DNA of 64,000 nt from Streptomyces sp. G-G2 (GCF_030063135.1 NZ_JASISO010000020.1:1-64000); one strand, 5' to 3'. Shown: positions 34,242-44,080, counted from the first letter of the stretch. Translations and numbers: made by a program. The notes: generated by a model not told the origin, from the letters alone.

Positions 34242-35048
34242 GTGCAGTTCCGTCAAAAGGCGCTTTCCAAGCTGCAATCGCCTGAAGAACTCGATCTGCC
34301 CGTACGATTCGCGCGTCCACAGGGCAGGCTCGTGCTGGCTGTCACGGTCCTCGTCATGGTTGCCGCGAGCTTCTGGGCATTCACCGGATCCGTGTCCTCG
34401 AAATTGAGCGCACGCGGCATCCTCACTCATGCCGAGGGCAGTTACCGGCTGCAGAGCCCGTTCGCGGGACAAGTCACCGCAGTCCTCGCCCAGGAGGGCC
34501 GACTGCTGTCCCCGGGCGCGCCTCTGCTCCAGGTCAGCACGGTTCAGGGTGACCGCACCATACGCGTGGTCGCCGGAGGGCGGGTGACGACCCTGATCGC
34601 GAAGATCGGGTCGGTCCTCGCGACCGGCGCGGACGTGGCGACCGTGGAACGTGCGAAGAATCCGGACGACCCGCTGGTGGCCATGCTCTACATACCAGGC
34701 GGGAGCGGCGCGGCGATCCCGGTGGGCGCCTCGGTCGACCTGAGCGTCCAGACCGTACCCCAGCAGCAATTCGGCGTGCTGCGCGGCCGCGTCAAGGAAG
34801 TCGGCCGTGCGCCGCAGTCCCAGGCGCAGCTCGGTGGCTTCCTCGGCGACGACCGGCTCGCCGCGCAGTTCGCCCGGGAGGGCGATCCCGTAGCAGTGCT
34901 CGTACAGCTAGAGCGCTCCTCCGCGACCAGGTCCGGCTATCAGTGGTCCTCCGCGGACGGGCCCCCGTACGCCATCGACTCCACGACACCGGTCAGCGGA
35001 GCCGTCCACCTCCGCGCGCAGCGCCCCGTCGATTGGCTCCTGCCGTGA
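34242..35048 (+). CDS. HlyD-like adaptor, NHLM secretion system
   Basis: A 268-residue membrane-fusion-type protein. A short cytoplasmic N-terminus, one membrane segment (LVLAVTVLVMVAASFWAFTG) and an external lipoyl/beta-barrel part (LQSPFAGQVTAVLAQEGRLLSPGAPLLQVS, a typical biotinyl-lipoyl half-motif) fit the NHLM HlyD family (TIGR03794). It lacks a long coiled coil, as expected for a Gram-positive host. GTG 34242 has GAAGGA 7 bases upstream; ATG 34221 is an alternative. Its TGA overlaps the next GTG. Confidence 0.85.
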   Translation: MQFRQKALSKLQSPEELDLPVRFARPQGRLVLAVTVLVMVAASFWAFTGSVSSKLSARGILTHAEGSYRLQSPFAGQVTAVLAQEGRLLSPGAPLLQVSTVQGDRTIRVVAGGRVTTLIAKIGSVLATGADVATVERAKNPDDPLVAMLYIPGGSGAAIPVGASVDLSVQTVPQQQFGVLRGRVKEVGRAPQSQAQLGGFLGDDRLAAQFAREGDPVAVLVQLERSSATRSGYQWSSADGPPYAIDSTTPVSGAVHLRAQRPVDWLLP

Positions 35049-37282
35049 CCGCGCCGCAGCATGCCCAGGACCAGAACACCAGGCGCCGCTCCTCGCGCGG
35101 CAGGCCCGCGTCCGCCCCCAAGGGCCGCACGCCCCGGACCGTACGTACCCCCACCGTGCTGCAGATGGAGGCGGTGGAGTGCGGCGCCGCCGCGCTGGCC
35201 ATGGTGCTCGGCCACTACGGCCGCTTCGTCCCCCTGGAAGAGCTGCGCATCGCCTGCGGAGTCTCCCGTGACGGGTCCCGCGCCAGCAACCTCCTCAAGG
35301 CCGCGCGCGGTTACGGGCTGAAGGCCAAGGGCATGCAGATGGATCTGGCGGCGCTCGCCGGAGTGAGCCCACCAGCCATCCTCTTCTGGGAGTTCAACCA
35401 CTACGTCGTCTACGAGGGCATGGGCCGCCGCTTCGGCCGCCGTGGCGTGTACATCAACGACCCGGGCAAGGGCCGGCGGTTCGTCCCCATGGAGGACTTC
35501 GACAGCAGCTTCACCGGCGTCGTACTCACCCTGCAGCCCGACGAGGGTTTCCGCCGCGCCGGCCGCAAGCCAGGTGTCATGGCCGCCATGCCGGCCCGCC
35601 TGCGCGGTACATCGGGCACGCTGCTCGCCGCCGTGATCTCCAGCCTCCTGCTGGTGCTCGTCGGCGCGACGGTGCCCGCGCTGAGCCGTACGTACATCGA
35701 CATGTTCCTGATCGGTGACCAGACGTCCCTGCTGGGCGTGCTCTTCACATCGATGGCAGCCGCCCTGGTGCTCATCACCGCGCTCACCGCGCTACAGCAG
35801 GCCAATCTGCTGCGCGGGCGCATCATCTCCTCCACCCTGAGCAGCGCCCGCTTCCTGCGGCATCTGCTCAGACTTCCGGTCACCTTCTACTCCCAGCGCA
35901 ACCCGGCGGACCTGGTCCAGCGCCTGCAGTCCAACGATGCGGTGGCCGAGACCCTGGCAAGGGACCTCACCGCCGCCGGGGTGGACGCGGTGGTCGTGGT
36001 CCTCTACGCGGTGCTGCTGTGGACGTACGACCCGCAGCTCACCGTCGTGGGGGTGCTGATCGCGCTGCTCAACATCGTGGCCATGCGGATCGTGATCCGG
36101 GTGAGGGCCACCGGCACTCAGAAGCTGCGTGCCGAAAGCGCCCGGCTCACCAACACCTCCTACAGCGGTCTCCAGCTCATCGAGACGATGAAGGCCACCG
36201 GAGGGGAGAACGGCTTCTTCCAACGCTGGGCCGGCCAGCACGCGGTCACTCTCGACGTGCAGCAGCGGCTCGGCGTCCCCAGCGCGTGGCTGGCGATCGT
36301 CGCGCCGTCGCTGGCCGCGCTCAACAGCGCGCTGATTCTGTGGATCGGCGGCCTGCGGGCGGTGGAGGGGCATCTCTCGGTCGGCCTGCTCGTCGCCTTC
36401 CAGGCGCTGGTGACCAGCTTCACCTCGCCGATCACCCGCCTCAACGGCGTCGCCGGACGGATCCAGGATTTCGCGGCCGACGTCGCCCGGCTCAAGGACG
36501 TCGAGAACTTTCCCGTCGACCCGCTCTACCAACGGCGCGAGCCCCGTGCCGGAACCCGCCGTCTCAGGGGCCAGGTGGAACTGGACGGCATCACCTTCGG
36601 TTACAGCCCCTTGGACGCCCCACTGCTCAAGGACTTCTCACTTTCGGTCGGCCCCGGGCAGCAGGTCGCGCTCGTCGGCGGCTCCGGCAGCGGCAAGTCC
36701 ACCGTCTCCCGGCTGATGTCCGGCCTCTACGCACCCTGGGAGGGCTCCATCCGCATCGACGGGATGCGACTGGAGGACATCCCGCGCGGCGCGCTGGCGG
36801 CCTCCGTCTCCTTCGTCGACCAGGACGTCTTCCTCTTCGAGGGCACCGTCCGTGACAACGTGGCGCTGTGGGACCCCTCCATCCCGGACGAGGCCGTTGT
36901 CACCGCCCTCGAGGACGCCGCCGTGTACGACGTGATAGCCCGGCGCCCCGGCGGTATCCACAGCCGTGTCGAGCAGGACGGCCGCAACTTCTCCGGCGGC
37001 CAGCGCCAGCGCCTGGAGATCGCGCGGGCGCTGGTGCGCCGCCCGAGCGTCATGATCCTGGACGAGGTGACCAGCGCCCTGGACACGGTGACCGAGCAGG
37101 TCGTCATCGACAGCCTGCGCCGCCGCGGCTGCGCCTGCGTGGTCATCGCCCACAGGCTGAGCACGGTGCGCGACAGCGACGAGATCGTCGTGCTCGACCG
37201 GGGCACGGTCGTGGAACGCGGTCGGCACGAGTATCTGATCGCCGCGCAGGGCGCGTACGCCGCACTGGTCAAGGAGCACTGA
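35045..37282 (+). CDS. NHLM-type peptidase-containing ABC transporter
   Basis: A 745-residue exporter that both cleaves and exports the precursor. The N-terminal C39 peptidase has Gln40, Cys46 (MEAVECGAAAL), His119 (EFNHYVVYEG) and Asp139 (YINDPGKG). Six membrane helices (about 190-460) follow, then the ATPase domain with Walker A GGSGSGKST (545-553), signature FSGGQRQR and Walker B VMILDEV. It matches the NHLM peptidase/ATP-binding transporter family (TIGR03796). GTG 35045 overlaps the HlyD stop. It should cut after the double Gly of the peptide encoded at 33878. Confidence 0.93.
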   Translation: MTAPQHAQDQNTRRRSSRGRPASAPKGRTPRTVRTPTVLQMEAVECGAAALAMVLGHYGRFVPLEELRIACGVSRDGSRASNLLKAARGYGLKAKGMQMDLAALAGVSPPAILFWEFNHYVVYEGMGRRFGRRGVYINDPGKGRRFVPMEDFDSSFTGVVLTLQPDEGFRRAGRKPGVMAAMPARLRGTSGTLLAAVISSLLLVLVGATVPALSRTYIDMFLIGDQTSLLGVLFTSMAAALVLITALTALQQANLLRGRIISSTLSSARFLRHLLRLPVTFYSQRNPADLVQRLQSNDAVAETLARDLTAAGVDAVVVVLYAVLLWTYDPQLTVVGVLIALLNIVAMRIVIRVRATGTQKLRAESARLTNTSYSGLQLIETMKATGGENGFFQRWAGQHAVTLDVQQRLGVPSAWLAIVAPSLAALNSALILWIGGLRAVEGHLSVGLLVAFQALVTSFTSPITRLNGVAGRIQDFAADVARLKDVENFPVDPLYQRREPRAGTRRLRGQVELDGITFGYSPLDAPLLKDFSLSVGPGQQVALVGGSGSGKSTVSRLMSGLYAPWEGSIRIDGMRLEDIPRGALAASVSFVDQDVFLFEGTVRDNVALWDPSIPDEAVVTALEDAAVYDVIARRPGGIHSRVEQDGRNFSGGQRQRLEIARALVRRPSVMILDEVTSALDTVTEQVVIDSLRRRGCACVVIAHRLSTVRDSDEIVVLDRGTVVERGRHEYLIAAQGAYAALVKEH

Positions 37283-37283
37283 G

Positions 37284-40154
37284 GTGACGTCCCCGCACCA
37301 CGCCACGGTCACCGCCGCACAGCCGGGCCCGGTCCCGGCCCCCGACCCGGTCGTAGCGGCCCTGGGCGGACTCGGCTCGGAGGTCGACTGCGCAGACACG
37401 CGCGGCCTGTCCCTGGAGGGTCCGCTCGTGATGTGGCTCGTCGTGGACGGCGAACTGGATCTGTTCGCGGTCGACGTCGCGCAGCTGGGACACTGGCATT
37501 TCCTGGGTCGGCTGGAGGCGGGCACGCTGCTGCTCGGGCCGCCCGAGGGCCCCGAACACACCCTGCTGGGTCGGCCCCTGCACGGCTGCCGGCTGCGCCG
37601 CATCGAGCTGCACGAGCTGTACCGCCCCGAGTACGACGGGCCGTACGACGCGCAGTGGTACGACCAGGGTCGGTACGGCGCCCCCGCCGCGCCGCTGAGC
37701 CCCCTCGAGTACGCCTTCGCGCTCGGCATCGGCCGCGGCCTGCGCACGCTCTACCAGGCGCCGTTGGAGAGCCGGACCACCGCCCGCCAGGGCGGGGCGG
37801 ACGACGACATCCTGTGGATGCGGATCCCCCCGGGCAGCATCCAGTACGGCGCCGCGTACGAGGGGTACGACACGGTCGGGGCGCTCCTCGTCGACGGGGC
37901 GATGTGGCAGGGCATGGTGGACCAGCAGTACCGGCTGCTGTACGCCCTGGACGACTGGATCGAGCAACTGGAGCGGGCCCACGAGGACCGCACGGCGGCC
38001 GGTATCGAGGCCGGCGAGGTTGCCCGCACCCAGGCGGACCGAGCGCTGCTCGCCTCCATCGGCCGCTCCCGCGGGAGTTCCCGTCGCGGCGCCGGCGACG
38101 ACGCGACCTTCGCCGCCTGCCGCCTGGTCGCCGCCGAAGCGGGCATCACCCTGTCCGAGCCCGGCCCGGCCACCACCGCCGCGCAGACCGACCCCGTCGA
38201 ACGCATCGCGCTCGCCTCGCGCATCCGCACACGCAGCGTCCGGCTCGGCGGCCGCTGGTGGCGGGAGGACAGCGGGCCCCTGGTGGGCCGGCGCGAGGAG
38301 GACGGGACACCGGTCGCGCTGCTGTGGCGGCGCGGTGGATACGAGGCCGTGGACCCCGCCACCGGCGCGCGGGAGCGTTTGGGAAAGGCCAATGAGGCAG
38401 CCTTCGAACCGCGCGCCGTCATGCTCTACCGCCCGCTGCCCGACGGGCGGCTCGGCTTGCTGAGGCTGCTGCGCTTCAGCGTGCGCGGCACCGGCAAGGA
38501 GCTGCGCAGCATCGCCTTGGGCGGGCTGGTCGCTGTCGTCCTGGGCGCCCTCGTACCCGTTGCCACCGGCAGGGTGCTCGGCGAGTACGTACCCCACGCC
38601 GAGGACAGCCTCATCGCGCAGACCGCTCTGGCGCTCATCGCGACCAGCGTTCTCTCGGCCGCGTTCATGCTGCTCCAGAACATCTCCATCCTCCGCATGG
38701 AGGGCCGTATCGAGGCCACCCTGCAGCCGGCCGTATGGGACCGCCTGCTGCGGCTGCCGACGAGGTTCTTCGCGGGTCGCTCCACCGGCGAACTGGCCGG
38801 CGCGGCCATGGGCATCAGCGCCATCCGGCGCGTGCTGGCCGGTATCGGCCCGGTGGCCGTACAGGCGAGCACCGTGGCCGCGATGAACCTCGTGCTGCTG
38901 CTCGTCTACAGCGTTCCGCTGGCGATGGCGGCGGTCGCCATGCTCCTCGTCATCGCCACGGTCTTCCTCGGCCTGGGGCTGTGGCAGCTGCGCTATCAGC
39001 GACAACTGATCAAGCTCGGCAACACACTCAACAACCAGGCGTTCCAGACGCTGCGAGGGCTGCCCAAGCTGCGCGTGGCGGCGGCCGAGAGCTTCGCCTA
39101 CGCGGCCTGGGCAAGGGAGTTCGCCCGCACGCGCGAACTGCAGCAGCGCATCGGCCGGATCAAGAACGTCATCACGGTACTCAACGCGGTCTATCTGCCG
39201 CTGTGCACGCTCGTGATGTTCATGCTGTTGGCCGGACCTGCCCGCGGCAGCATGTCCGCCAGTGAGTTCCTCACCTTCAGCACCGCCGTGACGATGATGC
39301 TGGGCTCGGTCACCCAGCTGACCGGAGCGCTCATCTCGGCCGCCGCCGTGCAGCCGATGTTCGAGCAGATCAAGCCCCTCCTCGAGGAGACCCCCGAGGC
39401 ATGCGGCTCCCGCACTCAGCCAGGCGCGCTCAGTGGCGCCATCGAGGCGAAGAAGCTGTCCTACCGGTACACCGACGACGGCCCGCTCGTACTCGACGAC
39501 GTGTCGTTCCAGGTGCGGCCGGGCGAGTTCGTCGCGATCGTCGGGGCCAGCGGATGTGGCAAGTCGACACTGGTGCGACTGCTGATCGGCTTCGACAAGC
39601 CCCTCTCCGGCAGCGTGCTGTACGACGGCCAGGATCTGGCGGCGCTCGACCAGGCGGCCGTGCGTCGGCAGTGCGGCGTCGTCCTGCAGAGCGCACAGCC
39701 CTTCTCCGGCTCGATCCTCGACTGCATCTGCGGCGCCGAGACGTTTTCGCTCGAGGAGGCGTGGGAGGCTGCCGCGATGGCGGGCCTGGCCGAGGACGTC
39801 AAGGCCATGCCCATGGGCATGCACACCATGCTGTCCGACGGCGGCGGCAGCGTCTCGGGTGGCCAGCGCCAGCGGATGATGATCGCCCAGGCCCTCATCC
39901 GCAAGCCGCGCGTCCTTCTCCTGGACGAGGCCACCAGCGCGCTGGACAACGAAGCCCAGCGCGTGGTGATCGAGTCCACCCGCGCCCTGCGCTCCACCCG
40001 CATCGTGATCGCCCATCGGCTCTCCACGGTCATGGACGCGGACCGGGTCATCGTCATGTCGGAGGGGCGGGTCGTCCAGCAGGGGCCGCCGGCTGAACTC
40101 CTCGCGGATACGCGCGGCCCCTTCCGCGAACTGGTCCGCCGTCAGATCAGGTGA
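37284..40154 (+). CDS. NHLM-type ABC transporter, second (non-peptidase) subunit
   Basis: A 956-residue ABC protein with an unusual N-terminal domain of about 390 residues (cyclic-nucleotide-binding-like start, then a helical part with no C39 Cys), six membrane helices (about 410-690), and an ATPase domain with GASGCGKST, SVSGGQRQR and VLLLDEATSALD. It matches the NHLM ATP-binding partner family (TIGR03797). GTG 37284 is one base after the previous stop. It probably forms a heterodimer with the peptidase transporter. Confidence 0.92.
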   Translation: MTSPHHATVTAAQPGPVPAPDPVVAALGGLGSEVDCADTRGLSLEGPLVMWLVVDGELDLFAVDVAQLGHWHFLGRLEAGTLLLGPPEGPEHTLLGRPLHGCRLRRIELHELYRPEYDGPYDAQWYDQGRYGAPAAPLSPLEYAFALGIGRGLRTLYQAPLESRTTARQGGADDDILWMRIPPGSIQYGAAYEGYDTVGALLVDGAMWQGMVDQQYRLLYALDDWIEQLERAHEDRTAAGIEAGEVARTQADRALLASIGRSRGSSRRGAGDDATFAACRLVAAEAGITLSEPGPATTAAQTDPVERIALASRIRTRSVRLGGRWWREDSGPLVGRREEDGTPVALLWRRGGYEAVDPATGARERLGKANEAAFEPRAVMLYRPLPDGRLGLLRLLRFSVRGTGKELRSIALGGLVAVVLGALVPVATGRVLGEYVPHAEDSLIAQTALALIATSVLSAAFMLLQNISILRMEGRIEATLQPAVWDRLLRLPTRFFAGRSTGELAGAAMGISAIRRVLAGIGPVAVQASTVAAMNLVLLLVYSVPLAMAAVAMLLVIATVFLGLGLWQLRYQRQLIKLGNTLNNQAFQTLRGLPKLRVAAAESFAYAAWAREFARTRELQQRIGRIKNVITVLNAVYLPLCTLVMFMLLAGPARGSMSASEFLTFSTAVTMMLGSVTQLTGALISAAAVQPMFEQIKPLLEETPEACGSRTQPGALSGAIEAKKLSYRYTDDGPLVLDDVSFQVRPGEFVAIVGASGCGKSTLVRLLIGFDKPLSGSVLYDGQDLAALDQAAVRRQCGVVLQSAQPFSGSILDCICGAETFSLEEAWEAAAMAGLAEDVKAMPMGMHTMLSDGGGSVSGGQRQRMMIAQALIRKPRVLLLDEATSALDNEAQRVVIESTRALRSTRIVIAHRLSTVMDADRVIVMSEGRVVQQGPPAELLADTRGPFRELVRRQIR

Positions 40155-40929
40155 CCGGGAGAGAGCTGACCGAAGTGGCGAATCATCGTAGGCTCCGGGC
40201 TGGCGCCCCGTATCGTCCTGGCGGATAGCACCGTCGGGCGCGGTCGACGTCCTGCGGCCTGGGAGGAGAGACGCAGGCGCGCCTCTGAACGGCGCCGAGT
40301 GCGGTGCTTCGAGGTGCCAAGGCCGCCGGGTGTCGGGAGGCCCGTGGTGTCCGTCGGCCGACGGGGTGGTGACGGGCCGCCAGTCGACGGTGCCGAAGCC
40401 GCTCGCAGGCCCGCCGCCTACAGGTCGGGGTGCGGCTACTCGTGGAACTCGTAGGGGGCGGGCAGTTCGGTCAGGAAAGCCGCACGCAGCAGCGGAACCT
40501 CCGGGCCGGGCACCCGCTCAAGGAGGGTGACGCCCGCCGCGCCCCGGTTGCCCTCGGGGAGCGGCGGGCGGTGGGGGATGACGGCCATCAGCCGGCGCGT
40601 AGGGGGCGCACTGTCGTCAGGCCCCGGGTGCACCGGCTGCGAACCCGGTGATGACGCCACCACTCGCGCCGTGGAACAGATCGCCACGCACGGGGCGGCA
40701 GATGTAGCGGACAGTGCGGTGCAGCGGCGATGTGGACTCCGACCGGTGACATCGCGGCGCCCCTACCACGTATTGGTGGAGAAGTAAGCTCTCCGTTTAT
40801 TCGGATTGGCTGGATATGATCGGTACTCTCGCCCCACAGGGCCGCGTCGGCAGTTCCCTCATGCCCCTCCCCCGAGGCCGTGCCCGGCCGCCTGTGGGCC
40901 CGTCCCTGTTCCGCCGCTCCCGAGGACGA
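40155..40929. other. Intergenic region between exporter and conservon 2
   Basis: About 775 bases separate the second ABC gene from the sensor gene. No strong plus-strand gene is visible. An AT-richer stretch near 40770-40815 (GTAAGCTCTCCGTTTATTCGG) probably holds the conservon promoter. A possible minus-strand fragment is listed separately. Confidence 0.4.
40436..40687 (-). pseudogene. Possible gene fragment of unknown family
   Basis: An 83-codon frame with high third-position GC ending in PGPEVPLLRAAFLTELPAPYEFHE-like sequence (here split: PGPEVPLLRAAFL then TELPAPYEFHE) and a TAG stop. The coding bias and proline/leucine patterning look protein-like, but I recognise no family and no ribosome site is clear. 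It may be the 3' remnant of a lost gene. Confidence 0.22.
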
Positions 40930-43290
40930 ATGTCTCCGATGGAACTCGAAGGCCCACCGAGCCCGCCGCCCGTTCGGCGCCGCCACACCGTGCGCCTGCG
41001 TACGATGCTGGTCTGGCTGGCCGTCGTCCCGACCGTGGCGATGGGGGCTCAGGTGGCCGTGACCGCCCAGCGGTTGCTGGCCCAGTCGGAGCACCTGCGC
41101 ACCGACGTGGAGGCCGGCGAGCGGATCGGCGTACCGCTGGTCGGGCTCATGAACGAGCTGCAGGCCGAGCGGACGATGACGGCGGCGCGGTGGGCGGGCA
41201 CCCCCGTTACCGGCGACGACCTGCGCGAGGAGCGGGCAGCGACGGACCGTGCGGTGGCGGAGTTCCGGCGGCTCTCAGGAAGTAGCAGTAGCCGTAGCGG
41301 CGGTATACAGCATTCCGGGCAGGTCGACGGGCACATTGACGAGCTGAGCGGCAGGCTCGACCAGCTGATTGCGTACCGCAAGCGCGCGGACGCCCACAAC
41401 GGTAGCGCCGAACAGGCAGTCGGCTACTACACCGGCGTGATCGGCTACATCATCCGCGTGTATCAGGATGAATTCAGCCATGTGGAGGACGTCGAACTCG
41501 CCCAGGAGAGCCGGCCCGTCGTCGCCTCGTTCTCTGCGGTCGAGATGGTCGCGCGCGAGGACGCGGCGCTCGCGCTGGCCGGGCCATCCAGGGAGCTGGC
41601 GTCCACCGGGTTCTCGGAGTTCTTCGACGCTGTCGGTACCCACCGGTACCTGTACGACACCTGGATCGTGCCGTACCTGCCGCCCGCGGAACAGGCGTCG
41701 TACGACAAGCTCACCAGTTCGGACGCCTGGCAGACCAAGCTCCGCATCGAGAGCGCGGTCGTCGCCGACCACCAGGACACCGCGTCCGGAGTGAAGCTGC
41801 CGCCCGAGGTCGCAGGCTGGCGTCCCGCGCACGACACGTTCGCGCCGCAGTTGGCCGCGCTCAGCGCGGAGCGGTCGCGGAGCGTGCTCGCGCACGCCGA
41901 CGCGAAGGCCTCCGAGCTGGAGACCAAGGTCTACTGGCTGATCGGGGCCAGCGGCGGCGCCTTGCTGGTGGTCGCGGTGGTCGTCGTCCTCACCACGCGG
42001 TCGGCGCTGCGCCGGCTGAGTCGCCTGCACACCCGTACGGTCGCCATCGCCGAGGAGACACTGCCCGAGGTGGTGGCCCGACTCCAGCGCGGGCAGGCCG
42101 TCGACGCCGAGGCGTTGCCGTCCGTGGGCGGACACGAGGATGAGGTCGGACGGATCAGTGACGCGTTCGCCCGGGTCGTCGCCGTGTCCGTCGAAGGGCA
42201 CCGGCAGCTCGCGGCCGAGCGGCACGGCTTCGGCCTGTTCGCCTCGGGCATCGCCTCGCGCACCGGAAACCTCGTCAGCCGCCAGCTGAGCCTGACCGAG
42301 GACCTCCAGGACACCTTCGGCCACGACGAGGCGCTCTTGGCCCAGTTGATGCGGTCCGACCAATTGACGGTGGGAATGCGGCGCCAGATCGAGAACCTGC
42401 TCATCCTCGCCGGTGGCGAGATCCCTGACCCGCACACCGAGCCCATGCGCGTTGCCGACCTGCTGCGCGAAGCCGCCGCGGAGGTCGAGGACTTCCGGCG
42501 GATCGAACGCCAGGCGCTGGACGAGACGAGCGTGCAGCCGCACGTCATCAGCCAGATCAGCCACCTGCTGGCAGAGCTGCTGGACAACGCGACCCGTTTC
42601 TCGCCCCCGCGGTCGAAGGTGGTCGTGCGCGCCGAACTGGTGGCGGACGGGCTGTTGGTCGAGATCGAGGACCGCGGACCGCGCATGGCGTCAGCCGGGT
42701 ACGAGGAGATGAACCGGCGACTGCACACTGCGCCGCCTTACTCCGTCCTCGCGGAGAACGCGCACCGGCTGGGGCTCTTCGTGGTGGGCCACCTGGGGGA
42801 AAAGCTCCAGGCGCGGGTCACGCTGCGGCGCTCGGTGTACGGGGGGACGGCGGCCGTGGTGTTCCTGCCGAGCGAGCTGCTGGTGCCGACCGAACGGAAG
42901 ACGGAGCGGATGCCAGTGCCCGCACCGGGACCGGTACCGGTACCGGCGGAGCCCGTGCCAGGGTCCGAGCGGGATCCGGAGCCGGCCGCCGTTCTCACTC
43001 CCGTGCGAGCACCCGTACCAGAGGTCCTGCCGGCTCCCGCCCCGATGCCCGTACGGCTACGGAGCGAGCGGGCGCTGCCCGCTCGCTCCGGACCCGGCGA
43101 CGACGCGCGGCCGGCCCTGCCCGAGCGCGTCCCGCAGACCCACCTCACCCGGCAACTCCGTGGGCCCCGCGCCCCGGAGCCGGACGCCGGCCGGGACGCT
43201 GCGACACCCGAAGAGGTGGCCGACGCCTGGGCGGACTACGAAGAGGGGACCCATAAAGTGGAAGCAGAGCTCAGACAGGATCAGCCATGA
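40930..43290 (+). CDS. cvnA: Conservon sensor CvnA with NIT-like domain (conservon 2)
   Basis: A 786-residue membrane sensor. TM1 is near residues 27-46, followed by an extracytoplasmic helical domain of about 300 residues that resembles the nitrate/nitrite-sensing NIT domain (LVGLMNELQAERTMTAARWAG). TM2 (LIGASGGALLVVAVVVVLT), a HAMP-like linker and a HATPase domain follow. The H-region lacks His (TGNLVSRQLSLTEDLQ). The N-box ELLDNATRFS is intact, but G1 reads EDRGPRM instead of DRGLGM. The tail has Val-Pro repeats. ATG 40930 has GAGG upstream; ATG 40816 is an alternative. Confidence 0.85.
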   Translation: MSPMELEGPPSPPPVRRRHTVRLRTMLVWLAVVPTVAMGAQVAVTAQRLLAQSEHLRTDVEAGERIGVPLVGLMNELQAERTMTAARWAGTPVTGDDLREERAATDRAVAEFRRLSGSSSSRSGGIQHSGQVDGHIDELSGRLDQLIAYRKRADAHNGSAEQAVGYYTGVIGYIIRVYQDEFSHVEDVELAQESRPVVASFSAVEMVAREDAALALAGPSRELASTGFSEFFDAVGTHRYLYDTWIVPYLPPAEQASYDKLTSSDAWQTKLRIESAVVADHQDTASGVKLPPEVAGWRPAHDTFAPQLAALSAERSRSVLAHADAKASELETKVYWLIGASGGALLVVAVVVVLTTRSALRRLSRLHTRTVAIAEETLPEVVARLQRGQAVDAEALPSVGGHEDEVGRISDAFARVVAVSVEGHRQLAAERHGFGLFASGIASRTGNLVSRQLSLTEDLQDTFGHDEALLAQLMRSDQLTVGMRRQIENLLILAGGEIPDPHTEPMRVADLLREAAAEVEDFRRIERQALDETSVQPHVISQISHLLAELLDNATRFSPPRSKVVVRAELVADGLLVEIEDRGPRMASAGYEEMNRRLHTAPPYSVLAENAHRLGLFVVGHLGEKLQARVTLRRSVYGGTAAVVFLPSELLVPTERKTERMPVPAPGPVPVPAEPVPGSERDPEPAAVLTPVRAPVPEVLPAPAPMPVRLRSERALPARSGPGDDARPALPERVPQTHLTRQLRGPRAPEPDAGRDAATPEEVADAWADYEEGTHKVEAELRQDQP

Positions 43291-43709
43291 CGACGACAAC
43301 CAACGACATGATCTACAGCGTCCTGGACAACAACCTGAGCAGGATTGCCGGCATCCAGGGAGCCGTGCTCCTGTCCAACGACGGGATCAAGCTCAGCGCC
43401 TACCTGCTGGAGCGGGACCAGGCGGAGCGCATCGCGGCCGCGTCCTCTGGGATCGCCGCCACGATGAAGGCGATATCCAGGGAGATCGGTGGCGGCCGGG
43501 TCATCCGCCAGCTCGTGGAGATGGACGACCGGTACCTCTGCGTCGTCGGGTGCGGGGAAGGCAGCACGCTCATCGTGGTGACCTCCCGCAAGGCACGGCT
43601 CGGGGAGCTGGGAGGCGAGGCAGTACGGACCGCCCAGGCGCTCGGCGAGTGGCTGGGCACCCCCGAGCGCACCCCGGCGCCGACGTCGACACCCGCGTCG
43701 ACGTCGTAA
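43287..43709 (+). CDS. cvnB: Roadblock/LC7 protein CvnB (conservon 2)
   Basis: A 140-residue roadblock protein (MIYSVLDNNLSRIAGIQGAV, LLSNDGIKLSAY, ASSGIAATMKAISREIGGG). ATG 43287 overlaps the sensor stop. It should couple to the CvnD GTPase. The Ser/Thr/Pro end is probably disordered. Confidence 0.92.
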   Translation: MTTTTNDMIYSVLDNNLSRIAGIQGAVLLSNDGIKLSAYLLERDQAERIAAASSGIAATMKAISREIGGGRVIRQLVEMDDRYLCVVGCGEGSTLIVVTSRKARLGELGGEAVRTAQALGEWLGTPERTPAPTSTPASTS

Positions 43710-44080
43710 TGCCGGACGAGCCGCATCGCAGGAGCCTCCGCGGGACACGGCTGTACGCGTTGACCGACGGCCGTACGGCCGCCGCTCCGGCGACCGTCCT
43801 CACGATGGACACCACGATCGTGGCGGCGGTCGCCGAGAAAGACGCCCTCAGCGGCCTGCCCACCGAATGGCAGGTCATCCTCGCCATGTGCGCACCGCCG
43901 GGCGGACTGGCGGTCGCCGAGATCGCCGCACGGATGCACATGCGCCTCACTCCGATGACGCTTCTCCTCGGCGAACTCGCGGACCGCGGGCTGATCCACC
44001 ATCGGCCGCCTCTGGAGGGGGCCGAGACCACGAATGTCCACCTGCTCATGAGAATCAGGGACAACCTTGCCCGGATATGA
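43709..44080 (+). CDS. cvnC: DUF742 protein CvnC (conservon 2)
   Basis: A 123-residue DUF742 protein (RLYALTDGRTAAAP near the start; GLAVAEIAARMHMRLTPMTLLLGELADRGLI as the winged-helix part). The ATG shares a base with the cvnB TAA (TAATG). It is shorter than the conservon 1 homologue at its N-terminus. Confidence 0.9.
   Translation: MPDEPHRRSLRGTRLYALTDGRTAAAPATVLTMDTTIVAAVAEKDALSGLPTEWQVILAMCAPPGGLAVAEIAARMHMRLTPMTLLLGELADRGLIHHRPPLEGAETTNVHLLMRIRDNLARI

Noticed and set aside
37269..40016. 915-codon minus-strand frame opposite the second NHLM transporter
   Set aside because: Antisense to a complete ABC transporter; Gly/Gln/His-rich low-complexity translation.
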